Assembly (NCBI GenBank): GCA_019119835.1
Contig: DWWE01000043.1
Coordinates: 1-64,000, forward strand
Origin: Candidatus Gemmiger stercoravium
Lineage (GTDB): Bacteria > Bacillota > Clostridia > Oscillospirales > Ruminococcaceae
Length of the DNA: 64,000 bases
Direction of reading: 5' to 3'
Shown here: positions 50,288 to 58,886 of the stretch, piece by piece
How the letters are laid out: each line of letters opens with the position of its first letter
Numbering within the stretch: position 1 is the first letter of the stretch
Translations under genes and position numbers: made by a program
Notes under the pieces: generated by a model
What the model was told of the DNA's origin: nothing
Databases searched by the model: none
Seen by the model: only the letters and a program-made list of their open reading frames with translations

Positions 50288-51457
50288 TTGATCGAAGTCA
50301 GTCACCTGACCAAACGCTACGGCGCCCATCTGGCGGTCGATGACATCAGTTTCACGGTGGAGGACGGCTGCATCTACGGCCTGCTCGGGCCCAACGGCGC
50401 GGGCAAGTCCACCACGATGAACATGGTCACCGGCTATCTGTCGCCCACAAGCGGCACCGTCACCATCAACGGACATGACATCCAGCAGGAACCCCAGGCC
50501 GCCAAGGCCTGCATCGGCTACCTGCCCGAACTGCCGCCGCTGTACATCGACATGGGCGTGACCGAGTATCTCAGCTTTGTGGCCGAGCTCAAAGGGGTGC
50601 GCAAAAAGGCCGACCGGACCGCGGCGGTGGCCCGGGTGTGCGAGCGCACCGGCCTGCGGGAAGTTTCCCGGCGGCTGATCCGCAACCTGTCCAAAGGCTA
50701 CCGCCAGCGGGTGGGGCTGGCGGCGGCGCTGCTGGGCGACCCCCGGGTCATCATCCTGGACGAACCCACCGTCGGCCTTGACCCGGTCCAGATGATCGAG
50801 ATTCGGGAGCTGATCCATGACCTGGGCCAGCACCACACGGTCATCCTGTCCAGCCACATCCTCAGCGAAGTGCAGACCATCTGCGACCGGGTGCTCATCA
50901 TCTCGGGGGGCAAGCTGGTGGCCCAGGGCACGCCGGAAGAACTGGCCGCCCGGCTGGCGTCCCGCGGTATGATCTCGGCCACCGCCCAGGGCGGGCGGGA
51001 GGCCGTGCTGGCCGCCGCGGCCGCCCTGCCCGGGCTCAGCGACCTGCGGGTCACCGCCGAGAAGGGGGACGAGGTCAGCTTCACCGCCGTCAGCACCGAC
51101 GGCGCCGACCACCGGGCCGAACTTTCCGCCGCGCTGGCTGCCGCCGGCTGCCCGGTGCTCAGCCTGGCCAGCGAGCAGATGAGCCTGGAAGAAGTCTTCC
51201 TGCAGCTGACCGAGAGCGAACCGGCCGGCGGCGAGCCCGCCGGCGAGGAGACGCAGCAGCCCGCCGGCGAGGCGGCCGAAGAAGCCGGCGCCGCCGCGCC
51301 GGAATCCGGCCCGGCGGCCGCGGAAGCCGAACCGCCCGCCCCCGACGCGGAAGACGGGGCGGGGGATGAACCGGATGATTCCGCCGGGGCCGGCGCCCCG
51401 CCCGCCCCCGACGACCCGCCCCGACCGGAAGAGGAAAACGGGAAGGAGGGGGACTGA
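50288..51457 (+). CDS. ABC transporter ATP-binding protein (GldA-like) with acidic disordered tail
   Basis: 389 residues. ABC ATPase domain at ~1-220: Walker A GPNGAGKST, signature NLSKGYRQRVGLA, Walker B VIILDEP and the H-loop in VILSSHIL. The last ~75 residues are a low-complexity Glu/Ala/Pro/Asp tail with no lysines except near the end, unusual for this family. I chose TTG 50288 because AAGGGGAG lies 8 bp upstream; GTG 50264 would include that SD. Partner permease starts 4 bp after the stop. Confidence 0.92.
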   Translation: MIEVSHLTKRYGAHLAVDDISFTVEDGCIYGLLGPNGAGKSTTMNMVTGYLSPTSGTVTINGHDIQQEPQAAKACIGYLPELPPLYIDMGVTEYLSFVAELKGVRKKADRTAAVARVCERTGLREVSRRLIRNLSKGYRQRVGLAAALLGDPRVIILDEPTVGLDPVQMIEIRELIHDLGQHHTVILSSHILSEVQTICDRVLIISGGKLVAQGTPEELAARLASRGMISATAQGGREAVLAAAAALPGLSDLRVTAEKGDEVSFTAVSTDGADHRAELSAALAAAGCPVLSLASEQMSLEEVFLQLTESEPAGGEPAGEETQQPAGEAAEEAGAAAPESGPAAAEAEPPAPDAEDGAGDEPDDSAGAGAPPAPDDPPRPEEENGKEGD

Positions 51458-51460
51458 GCC

Positions 51461-52324
51461 ATGACTGCGATCTTCAAACGGGAGACCAAAAGCTACTTCA
51501 CCGGCATGATCGGGTATGTGGTCATTGCGGTGCTGGTGGCCTTCATCGGTCTTTATTACTCCGCCAACTGCCTGGTGTACGGTTCGCCGGACTTCTCCAG
51601 CGTGCTGTATTCCACCACCATCGCCATGCTCTTTGTGCTGCCGGCGCTGAGCATGCGCAGCTTTGCCGACGAGCGCCGCAACAAAACCGACCAGCTGCTG
51701 CTCACCAGCCCCATCACCATCCCGCAGATCGTGCTGGGCAAGTATCTGGCCCAGCTGGCCGTGTTTGCGGTGCCGATGCTGCTGGCCTGCCTGCTGCCGC
51801 TTCTTCTCTCGGCCTTCGGCGAGGTGCTGCTGGCCGGGGCCTATGCCACGCTGCTGGCCTACTTCCTGCTGGGGGCGGCCTGCATCGCGGTGGGCACCTT
51901 TGTCTCGGTGCTCACCGAAAACCAGATCATCGCCTACCTGGCCACCTTCGGCCTGCTGCTGGCCTCTTATCTGATGGAGGACATCCAGACCCTCTTCACC
52001 ACCGGCAGCACCATGGCCTTCATCATCTTCAGCATCGCGCTGGTGGTCATTGCGGTGCTGGTGGGCCTTGTCTGCAAAAGCCTGACCGTCGGCTGCGGCA
52101 CCTTCTGCGGCGGGGCGGTGCTGCTGATCCTTGTGTTCCAGATGCGCCCCACCTGGCTGCTCAACGGCCTCAACAGCGTGCTGGACGCGCTGGCCCTGTT
52201 CGCCCCCTTCCGGGATTTTGTGGGCGGCATGTTCAGCCTCAGCAGCATTTTGTACTATCTGTCGGTCGTGGGGCTGTTTTTGTTCCTGACCGGCCAGGCG
52301 CTGGAACGGCGCCGCTGGAACTGA
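51461..52324 (+). CDS. ABC transporter permease (GldF-like, ABC-2 type)
   Basis: 287 residues with six to seven transmembrane helices and the ABC-2 permease feature LPALSMRSFADERRNKTDQL between helices 2 and 3. Works with the upstream ATPase and the downstream GldG-like protein. The substrate of these transporters in non-gliding Bacillota is unknown. Confidence 0.92.
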   Translation: MTAIFKRETKSYFTGMIGYVVIAVLVAFIGLYYSANCLVYGSPDFSSVLYSTTIAMLFVLPALSMRSFADERRNKTDQLLLTSPITIPQIVLGKYLAQLAVFAVPMLLACLLPLLLSAFGEVLLAGAYATLLAYFLLGAACIAVGTFVSVLTENQIIAYLATFGLLLASYLMEDIQTLFTTGSTMAFIIFSIALVVIAVLVGLVCKSLTVGCGTFCGGAVLLILVFQMRPTWLLNGLNSVLDALALFAPFRDFVGGMFSLSSILYYLSVVGLFLFLTGQALERRRWN

Positions 52325-52343
52325 GCAAAGGAGGGAAGCGACT

Positions 52344-53849
52344 ATGAAATTCCATTTCAGCAAAAAGCCCTCCGCCCCGGCGCCCCAGCCCACCGAGGCA
52401 CAGCGCGCCAGCCAGCGCCGGGCATTGGGCGCCGGCGCCTACGCCAGCGCGCTGGGCGCCATCGTGCTGGTGGTGGTGATCCTTGTGAACCTGGTCGTTC
52501 AGGCCATCCCCACCCAATACACCGAATTCGACATCTCCAACACCGGGCTGTTCACCCTCAGCGAGACCACCGTCAGCATGCTGAAAAGCCTGGACAAGGA
52601 CGTGACCGCCTACTACCTGGGCGAGACCGGCGGCGAGGACGCCAACCTTACCCGCCTGCTGGACCGCTACGCCGGCGAGTCGTCCCATTTCCGCTGGGGG
52701 CAGCGGGACCCGGCGCTCTACCCGACCTTTGCGGCCCAGTATGACGCCCAGGACGCCTCCAACGGCAGCGTGATCCTGGTCTGCGGCGAAAACCACGTGG
52801 TGGTGGATTCCGCCGATCTGTATGAGTACGACTACTCCAGCTACTACACCACCGGCTCGGTGGATATGCGCTTCAACGCCGAGAACGCCCTGACCACCGC
52901 GGTGGCCCAGGTCACCCGGGATGCCTCCTACACCGCCTACCAGCTCACCGGCCACGGCGAAGCGGAACTGGGCAGCGACTTTACCGAGGTGCTCACCAAC
53001 GCCGGCGTCACACTGGAAAGCCTGAGCCTGACCACCAGCGCCGTGCCCGAAGACGCCGCCGCGCTGATCCTCAACGCGCCCCAGGCGGACCTGTCCGAAC
53101 AGGATGTGGATGCGCTGCGCAGCTACCTGGACGGCGGCGGCCGGCTGCTGGTCACCACCAGTCTGCTTGCCGACACCCCCAACCTGGACGCCCTGCTGGC
53201 CGAGTACGGCATGACCCGCCAGGAGGGCCTGCTGGTGGAGACCGACGCCAACCACTTTGCCTACGGCTACGGCGGCACCTACCTGCTGCCGGAACTCCAG
53301 TCCAATGACATCACCTCCGGCGTGGTGGACGGCATGTACGTCTTCGCCCCGGTGTCCCAGGGCATCCTCACCGGCGAAGCAACCGGTACGGCCACCGCCG
53401 AATCCGCCACCGACGAGTCTGCAGCCGACTCCATCACCCACACGACGCTGCTGTCCACCAGCTCCTCCGCCTTCTCGATGCTGGACTACGAGACCGCCAC
53501 CACCATCCAGCAGGGGGAGAACGACCCCATCGGCAGCTTTGACGTGGCGGTGGCCGTCGAAAATTCCGACACCGGCGCCCGGGTGGTTTGGATCAACTGC
53601 GCCAACCTGCTGCTGGACAACATCAACAGCGCGGTGTCCGGCGGCAACGCCCAGTTCCTGGGCAGCGTGATGAACTGGATGAACGGCGAGGAGAACGCCG
53701 CCGTCATCGAAAGCAAGAGCATGAGCGCCGATTCGCTGGATGTGCCCGCCGCCCTCATCATGCCGCTGGGGCTGATCATCGTGATCCTGCTGCCGCTGGC
53801 CAGCCTGCTGGTCGGCGTGGTGATCTCGGTGGTGCGCCGCCGCCGCTGA
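52344..53849 (+). CDS. GldG-like ABC-transport-associated membrane protein
   Basis: 501 residues. One N-terminal transmembrane helix (~35-55), a large extracytoplasmic domain typical of the GldG/ABC-type uncharacterised transport family (TQYTEFDISNTGLFTLSETT), and a C-terminal helix (~470-495) followed by RRRR. Placed between the permease and a DUF4340 protein, the usual order. RBS AAAGGAGGG before ATG 52344. Confidence 0.9.
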   Translation: MKFHFSKKPSAPAPQPTEAQRASQRRALGAGAYASALGAIVLVVVILVNLVVQAIPTQYTEFDISNTGLFTLSETTVSMLKSLDKDVTAYYLGETGGEDANLTRLLDRYAGESSHFRWGQRDPALYPTFAAQYDAQDASNGSVILVCGENHVVVDSADLYEYDYSSYYTTGSVDMRFNAENALTTAVAQVTRDASYTAYQLTGHGEAELGSDFTEVLTNAGVTLESLSLTTSAVPEDAAALILNAPQADLSEQDVDALRSYLDGGGRLLVTTSLLADTPNLDALLAEYGMTRQEGLLVETDANHFAYGYGGTYLLPELQSNDITSGVVDGMYVFAPVSQGILTGEATGTATAESATDESAADSITHTTLLSTSSSAFSMLDYETATTIQQGENDPIGSFDVAVAVENSDTGARVVWINCANLLLDNINSAVSGGNAQFLGSVMNWMNGEENAAVIESKSMSADSLDVPAALIMPLGLIIVILLPLASLLVGVVISVVRRRR

Positions 53850-53870
53850 CCCTGCCGGGAGGTGCTTGCC

Positions 53871-54959
53871 ATGAAAATTTCCAAAAAAATGATGCCGCTG
53901 GCGGTGCTGGTGGCCGTGGTGGTGCTCCTGGCGATCGCGCTGGCGGTGCTCTCCGGCCTGGATACCGAGGAGGAAACCGGCCTGCCGCTGTTTGAGCTGG
54001 ACCCTGACTCGGTCACCGCCGTGTCCTACCAGCAGCAGGACGAGGAGGACCCCGTCGATGTGACGCTGCTCTATGCCGATGAGACCTGGACCTTGTCGGA
54101 CGACCCGACCCTGCCGCTGGACCAGGAGACCACGGCCAACCTGGCCGCCGACATCGCCGGCCTGACCGCGCTGCGGGACCTGGGGACCGACGCCGAGACC
54201 GAGGAGATGGGCCTGGACGAACCCACCGCCGTGCTGCGGCTGGCCGTTGACGGCGGCGACATCACCGCCGAGCCCGCCACCGGCGAGACGGCCTCCGGCC
54301 TGTACACCCTGACCATCGGGGCCGAAAACAGCGTGACCGGCGCCTACTACGCCAAGGGCAGCTGGGGCGACAGCGTCTACACCATTGACAGCTCCGATCT
54401 GTCCGGCCTGTTCAAGACCCCGCGGCAGCTCTATGCGGACCAGGAGATCACCGACCTGGAGACCACCGACCTGACCGCCATGACGGTGGAACTGCCCGGC
54501 GAGACGCTGGACTTCGCCTATGACGGCGAGACCTGGACCCTTGCCGACGACCCCGACTACCCGCTGGACCAGGACATCGTGACCAAGATGGCTTCCACCC
54601 TCTGCTCGCTCAAGAGCCAGTGGAGCATCACGAGCCCCGAGGCGGACAGCGTCTACGGGCTGGACAGCCCGGATGCCATCGTGACCCTCACCGGTTCGGA
54701 CGGCACGACGGTGACGGCCCGGTTCGGCGCCGTCTCGGCGGAGGATGACACGGTCAGCTACCTGCAGGCCAGCACGGCGCCGGATGTGGTGTACGAGATC
54801 TCCTCCACCAATCTGTCCGCCTACGCCTATACGAAGGACAGCCTGCAGGCCGCCACCGACGAGACCGCCACCGAGGAGAGCAGCGAGGAGGACATCATCG
54901 CAGAAAACCCGGTGGGCGGTGCGGACGACTACGTCTCCTCGGTGCCCGCCGACGAATGA
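53871..54959 (+). CDS. DUF4340 membrane-anchored protein
   Basis: 362 residues. N-terminal membrane anchor (~10-30) and two repeats of a beta-rich unit (ETWTLSDDPTLPLDQET and ETWTLADDPDYPLDQDI start each). Strongly acidic. DUF4340 proteins routinely close GldA-F-G operons; their role is unknown. Start ATG 53871 has GGGAGGTG upstream. Confidence 0.9.
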   Translation: MKISKKMMPLAVLVAVVVLLAIALAVLSGLDTEEETGLPLFELDPDSVTAVSYQQQDEEDPVDVTLLYADETWTLSDDPTLPLDQETTANLAADIAGLTALRDLGTDAETEEMGLDEPTAVLRLAVDGGDITAEPATGETASGLYTLTIGAENSVTGAYYAKGSWGDSVYTIDSSDLSGLFKTPRQLYADQEITDLETTDLTAMTVELPGETLDFAYDGETWTLADDPDYPLDQDIVTKMASTLCSLKSQWSITSPEADSVYGLDSPDAIVTLTGSDGTTVTARFGAVSAEDDTVSYLQASTAPDVVYEISSTNLSAYAYTKDSLQAATDETATEESSEEDIIAENPVGGADDYVSSVPADE

Positions 54960-55091
54960 CCGCCCGCCGGCACACCGGGCTGCCTGAGCGGGACAAACAC
55001 GGCCCTGCCGCGGCGCCTGACCGGCTGCCGGCAGGCTGAAGCAGGCAGGGCGGCCGCCGGATGGCCCGCCCCGGCAATCGCACAGCATCGA

Positions 55092-55396
55092 CCCCCAAGG
55101 GAAGTGAAAACCGCTTCCCCTGGGGGTCTGAGCGTGTCGAGAAACTCGACACGCTCCACAAGGGGCAACAGCCGCGCACGGCAATTGCCTAACGCGGCTG
55201 TTTCCCCTTGTGTATCCCCTTCGACAAAATTTTACGGCAAATCGCGCACTCGTCACTGCGTTCTTCGCACACAATTTGCCGTAAAATTTCCCTGTCGGTG
55301 TCGCCGTCGTCGGCACATGTCCGCCGACGGCGACGAATTTTTTCAACAGCCTGCGCCCCCAAGGGAAGTGAAAACCGCTTCCCCTGGGGGCTTTTT
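55092..55396. repeat. Modular block of nested inverted repeats flanked by identical 35-bp hairpin repeats
   Basis: Two identical 35-bp copies (55092-55126 and 55356-55390), each an imperfect hairpin of CCCCCAAGGGAAG type, bracket four more inverted repeats. These are 55130-55156 (perfect 12-bp arms, AAA loop), 55157-55212 (20-bp arms, one mismatch, loop with GGCAATTGCC), 55227-55289 (perfect 16-bp arms) and 55300-55334 (10+3-bp arms). No protein coding is convincing here. The right copy is followed by T5 and can terminate transcription after the DUF4340 gene. The rest of the 54960-55496 gap is GC-rich spacer plus a promoter. Confidence 0.9.
55356..55396 (+). terminator. Right-hand 35-bp repeat acting as an intrinsic terminator
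   Basis: The hairpin of the second repeat copy is directly followed by CTTTTTG. Confidence 0.75.
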
Positions 55397-55440
55397 GTTC
55401 AGCCGGGGAAAAGCCTTCGCGCAGGCCGCCCCGGCGGCGG

Positions 55441-55469
55441 TGGACTTTGCCGGGCGGATATGGTAAGAT
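55441..55469 (+). promoter_or_regulatory. Promoter before the truncated methyltransferase
   Basis: TGGACT (55441-55446), a 17-bp spacer and TAAGAT (55464-55469), 27 bp before the ATG. Confidence 0.55.
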
Positions 55470-55496
55470 CGAGACAGCAGAAAGGGGGAGGGCGCA

Positions 55497-55694
55497 ATGC
55501 TCATTCGGGACGAAACCATCGACCGGGGCCGGCCGTTTGACTGGGGGCGGGTCTCGGCCGACTATGCCAGATACCGGGACATTTATCCCCCGGAGTTTTA
55601 TGACAGGATCACGGCCCGGGGGCTGTGCGTTGCGCCGCCCTCCTTCACGGTGCGCCACTATGCCGCCATGGCGGAACTCAAGGTCAAAAAGTGA
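55497..55694 (+). pseudogene. Truncated class I SAM-methyltransferase remnant
   Basis: 65 codons. The first ~45 residues (MLIRDETIDRGRPFDWGRVS, ADYARYRDIYPPEFYDRI, ARGLCV) resemble, from family knowledge, the N-terminus of a methyltransferase of ~250 residues found in Clostridia. The SAM-binding glycine motif that should follow is missing; instead the frame continues as APPSFTVRHYAAMAELKVKK and stops. Promoter and a strong SD (AAAGGGGGAGG) are intact. An internal deletion is the likely cause; a functional small protein is less likely. Confidence 0.65.
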
Positions 55695-55733
55695 CTGGCG
55701 GCCGTCTCTCTTCTCTTTTGTCCGGGGCCATGG

Positions 55734-55739
55734 TATAAT
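55734..55739 (+). promoter_or_regulatory. Probable -10 of the GH3 lipoprotein gene
   Basis: Perfect TATAAT, 45 bp before the ATG; no clear -35. Confidence 0.5.
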
Positions 55740-55783
55740 AATCCCAAAACAGCCGCCGCGGCGGCCGGCAAGGGGGAATGGCG

Positions 55784-57004
55784 ATGAAAACAGGACGACG
55801 GCGCGGCCTGGCGGCCTTTCTGGCGCTCTGGCTGCTGGCGCTGACCGGCTGCGGCGCCCCCGCCGCAGACCCGGCCCCCACCGCCCGGCCTGCAGCATCC
55901 GCTCCGCCCACCGCCGCGCCCACCGCCGCCCCGCTGACGGCGGCGGACCTGACGCTGGAAGAAAAGGTCGGCCAGCTCTTTCTGGTCCGGCCCGACGCGC
56001 TGGACCCTGCCCGGACCCCGCAGCAGATCGAGGACCCCGACGCCGCCGGCGCCACCGCCCTGACCGACGCCATGCGGGCTACGCTGGCCCGCATCCCGGT
56101 GGGCGGGGTGGTGCTGTTCGGCAAGAACATCGCCGACGCCGGCCAGCTGACGGCATTCACCGCCGACCTGCAGGCCGCCGGCCGGGTGCCGCTGCTGCTG
56201 GCGGTGGATGAGGAGGGCGGGGCGGTGGCCCGGCTGGCCAACAGCGGGGCGCTGGACCTGCCCCGGTACGAGAGCGCCGCCGCGGTGGGCGCCGAGGGCC
56301 CCGAGGCCGTGCGGACCATGTACCGGACCATCGGCGGCTATCTGCGGGACTTCGGCTTTGCGCTGGATTTTGCCCCGGTGGCCGATGTGAACACCAACCC
56401 GGACAATCCGGTCATCGGCAGCCGGGCATTTTCCGCCGACCCGCAGACCGCCGCGGCCTGCGTCCGGGCGGCGGTGGAAGGGCTGGGTGAGGCCGGCGTG
56501 CTGGCCTGCCTCAAGCATTTCCCCGGCCACGGCGATACCGCCCAGGACAGCCACGAGGAGGCGGCCGTTACCGAAAAGACGCTGGCGGCGCTGCGCAGCG
56601 GCGAGTGGGCCCCCTTTGCGGCGGGCATCGCCGCCGGGGCCCCGCTGGTGATGGCGGGGCATATCACCGCCCCCAACGCCCTGCCGCCGGCCGAGTCCGA
56701 CCGCCTGGCCGGGTTCAGCGCCACCGTCCTCAACGATTGGCTGCGGGGGGAACTGGGCTTTGAAGGGCTGGTGGTCACCGATTCGCTGGCCATGGGGGCG
56801 GTCACCCGGCGCTATTCCTCCGGCGAGGCGGCGCTGGCCGCCCTGCAGGCCGGCGCCGACCTGCTGCTGATGCCGGCCGATCTGGAGGGAGCCTACACCG
56901 CGGTGGTGCAGGCGGTGGAAAGCGGCCGCTGGCCCGAAAGCGAGCTGGACGCCCGGGTGGAAAGGATCCTGGCGGCCAAGCGGGCGGCGGGGCTGCCGGT
57001 GTGA
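55784..57004 (+). CDS. Lipoprotein beta-N-acetylhexosaminidase (GH3, NagZ-like)
   Basis: 406 residues. Lipoprotein signal with lipobox LTGC (Cys ~23), then a Pro/Ala/Thr-rich linker and a GH3 barrel. The catalytic His-Asp loop KHFPGHGDTAQDSH and the nucleophile Asp in TDSLAMGAV identify the NagZ branch that removes GlcNAc from peptidoglycan fragments. Surface anchoring suggests wall turnover or recycling outside the membrane. Start ATG 55784; ATG 55778 is too close to the SD AAGGGGG. Confidence 0.93.
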   Translation: MKTGRRRGLAAFLALWLLALTGCGAPAADPAPTARPAASAPPTAAPTAAPLTAADLTLEEKVGQLFLVRPDALDPARTPQQIEDPDAAGATALTDAMRATLARIPVGGVVLFGKNIADAGQLTAFTADLQAAGRVPLLLAVDEEGGAVARLANSGALDLPRYESAAAVGAEGPEAVRTMYRTIGGYLRDFGFALDFAPVADVNTNPDNPVIGSRAFSADPQTAAACVRAAVEGLGEAGVLACLKHFPGHGDTAQDSHEEAAVTEKTLAALRSGEWAPFAAGIAAGAPLVMAGHITAPNALPPAESDRLAGFSATVLNDWLRGELGFEGLVVTDSLAMGAVTRRYSSGEAALAALQAGADLLLMPADLEGAYTAVVQAVESGRWPESELDARVERILAAKRAAGLPV

Positions 57005-57038
57005 AGCGGAAACGATGGTAGAGAGGGCGAGGTACGGA

Positions 57039-58232
57039 ATGTCACAACCCAAAAAGCTGCAAAACCTGACAAACCTGCAGGACCGCACGGTCCGCAGCTC
57101 CCTGGCCGGCACCTGCGCCGGGCGGGTCAAGCCCTGGCAGGTGGAGGACTGCGCCCCCCGCACGCCGGCCCGGCCGCTGTATGCGGTGGACGGCTGGTTT
57201 CTGACCCAGCGGGTCTCGGGCATACAGCGGTATGCCATCGAGATCCTGGCCGAACTGGACCGGCAGATCCCCGCCGGCAGCGTGGAGATCGTCCTGCCCG
57301 AAGGTGCGCCCCAGCCGGTGTACGACAACATCCGGGTGGTGGTGCAGGGGCAGGCGAATCCGCTGTGGGAACAGCGGGACTATCCCCGCTACCTGGCCGG
57401 GGCCGGCCGCCGCTGGCTGTGCATGTGCAACGTGATCCCGCTGCATTCGCCGGACGCCTGCCGGGGCATTGCGGTCTGGCACGATGTCTGCTACCGCGCC
57501 CGGCCGGATTTTTACCGCGACCCCCGGGGCCGGGCCAGCGCCGCCTGGCACCGGCTGCAGTACCGGGCCATGGCCGCCCGGGCCCGCCGCATCGTCACGG
57601 TGTCGGAGTTTTCCAAAACCGAGATCGAGCGGTACTACGGTGTGCCGGGCGAGCGCATCACGGTCATTTACAACGCCTGGCAGCACATGCAGCGGGTCGC
57701 GGCGGACGAAAGCATCTTTGCCGGGGCCGGCAAATGGCCGGCGCTGCGCCCGGGCCGGTATTACTTTTCCATGGCCAACCTGCTCAAAAACAAAAACTTC
57801 CCCTGGGTGCTGCGGGCGGCCAAAAACACGCCGGAGGCGGTGTTCGCCATCGCCGGCGGCGGCAGCCTGCAGGCCGAAGCCCGGGCCCTGGGGCTGGCGG
57901 AACTGCCCAACGTCGTCTACCTGGGCTATGTCACCGACGAGGAGGCCAAGGCCCTGATGGCTCATTGCCGGGCCTTTTTGTTCCCGACACTGTACGAGGG
58001 GTTCGGCATCCCGCCGCTGGAAGCCATCGCCTGCGGCGCGCCCGCGGTGCTGGTCAGCGACACCCCCTGTATGCGGGAGATCTACGGCCCCCACGCCGGG
58101 TACATCGACCTGGCCGCCAACCCCGGCAACCTGCGGCAGATCACCCCGCCCGCCGCCGACCCGGCCGCGGTGCTCACCCGCTACGCCTGGCGGGAAAGCG
58201 CCCGCCGCCTGGCCGGGCTGATGGGACTGTGA
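57039..58232 (+). CDS. Glycosyltransferase family 4 (GT-B)
   Basis: 397 residues. GT-B fold with an N-terminal acceptor half and a C-terminal donor half carrying YEGFGIPPLEAIACGAPAVL, the E-x7-E-like signature of GT4. The N-terminus contains DGWFLTQRVSGIQRYAIEIL, common in GT4 enzymes of polysaccharide synthesis. Probable role in a surface glycan. ATG 57039 is preferred; ATG 57015 is possible. A small kinase-like gene follows after 25 bp. Confidence 0.88.
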   Translation: MSQPKKLQNLTNLQDRTVRSSLAGTCAGRVKPWQVEDCAPRTPARPLYAVDGWFLTQRVSGIQRYAIEILAELDRQIPAGSVEIVLPEGAPQPVYDNIRVVVQGQANPLWEQRDYPRYLAGAGRRWLCMCNVIPLHSPDACRGIAVWHDVCYRARPDFYRDPRGRASAAWHRLQYRAMAARARRIVTVSEFSKTEIERYYGVPGERITVIYNAWQHMQRVAADESIFAGAGKWPALRPGRYYFSMANLLKNKNFPWVLRAAKNTPEAVFAIAGGGSLQAEARALGLAELPNVVYLGYVTDEEAKALMAHCRAFLFPTLYEGFGIPPLEAIACGAPAVLVSDTPCMREIYGPHAGYIDLAANPGNLRQITPPAADPAAVLTRYAWRESARRLAGLMGL

Positions 58233-58257
58233 CGGTGCCGGACGCAAAGGAGACATT

Positions 58258-58800
58258 ATGCAGAATCATGAACTGACGCTCAACGGCAAGCCCTACGCCG
58301 TACAGCGGCTGCTGGACAAGGGGAAAGGCGGGTATTCCTATCTTGTCTGCGACGGGACACAGCGGTATGTGCTCAAGCAGATCCACCACGAACCCTGTGA
58401 TTACTATCAGTTCGGAGACAAGCTGGCTGCCGAACTGCGGGACTACGAGCGGCTGCGGGCGGTGGGGGTCCCAATGCCCGAACTCTACGCCGTGGACACG
58501 GGGGCGGAACGCCTGCTGAAAGAGTACATCGAAGGCGACACCGTCTTCGAGCTGGTCCGGGCGGACGCGCTGCCGCCCGAATGTCTGGACGAGATGCGCG
58601 CCATCTGCCGGAAACTCTACGCAGCGGGGCTCAACATTGATTATTTCCCCACCAACTTCATCCCGCGGGGCGGTGCGCTCTACTATGTGGACTACGAGTG
58701 CAACGCCTATATGGAGCAGTGGGATTTCGAACACTGGGGCATTCAGTATTGGAGCCGCACCCCGGCGTTCCTGCAATATCTGCGCGAACACGAAACCTGA
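58258..58800 (+). CDS. Small protein-kinase-like protein
   Basis: 180 residues. Minimal kinase fold: glycine-rich GKGGYSYLV at 22-30, ATP lysine K40 (YVLKQI), catalytic-loop-like NIDYFPTNF with D128 and N133, and a metal Asp in YVDYE (D145). These match a RIO/Bud32/LPS-kinase-like core with no C-terminal lobe extension. Target unknown (protein, sugar or small molecule). Co-transcribed with the glycosyltransferase. Confidence 0.75.
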   Translation: MQNHELTLNGKPYAVQRLLDKGKGGYSYLVCDGTQRYVLKQIHHEPCDYYQFGDKLAAELRDYERLRAVGVPMPELYAVDTGAERLLKEYIEGDTVFELVRADALPPECLDEMRAICRKLYAAGLNIDYFPTNFIPRGGALYYVDYECNAYMEQWDFEHWGIQYWSRTPAFLQYLREHET

Positions 58801-58810
58801 AACGATGTAA

Positions 58811-58860
58811 ACGCACAGCCCCCGCCGTTTTCGGCGGGGGCTGTGCGTCTCTGTTCAGGT
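58811..58860. terminator. Terminator hairpin between the kinase-like gene and comM
   Basis: Perfect 17-bp stem (58811-58827 with 58832-58848), TTTT loop; the flanking T-rich tails are modest on both strands. Confidence 0.75.
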
Positions 58861-58886
58861 TGGCCGGGGCAAGGGACGGCTTTCCC

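Noticed and set aside
55092-55390. CRISPR array
   Set aside because: Only two repeat copies, 264 bp apart, each a hairpin, with structured rather than unique spacer-like sequence and no cas genes.
52239-55898. A 1219-codon minus-strand frame opposite the GldG/DUF4340 genes and the hairpin block
   Set aside because: No domains, strong bias to G/V/Q/H residues typical of shadow frames, no RBS or promoter.
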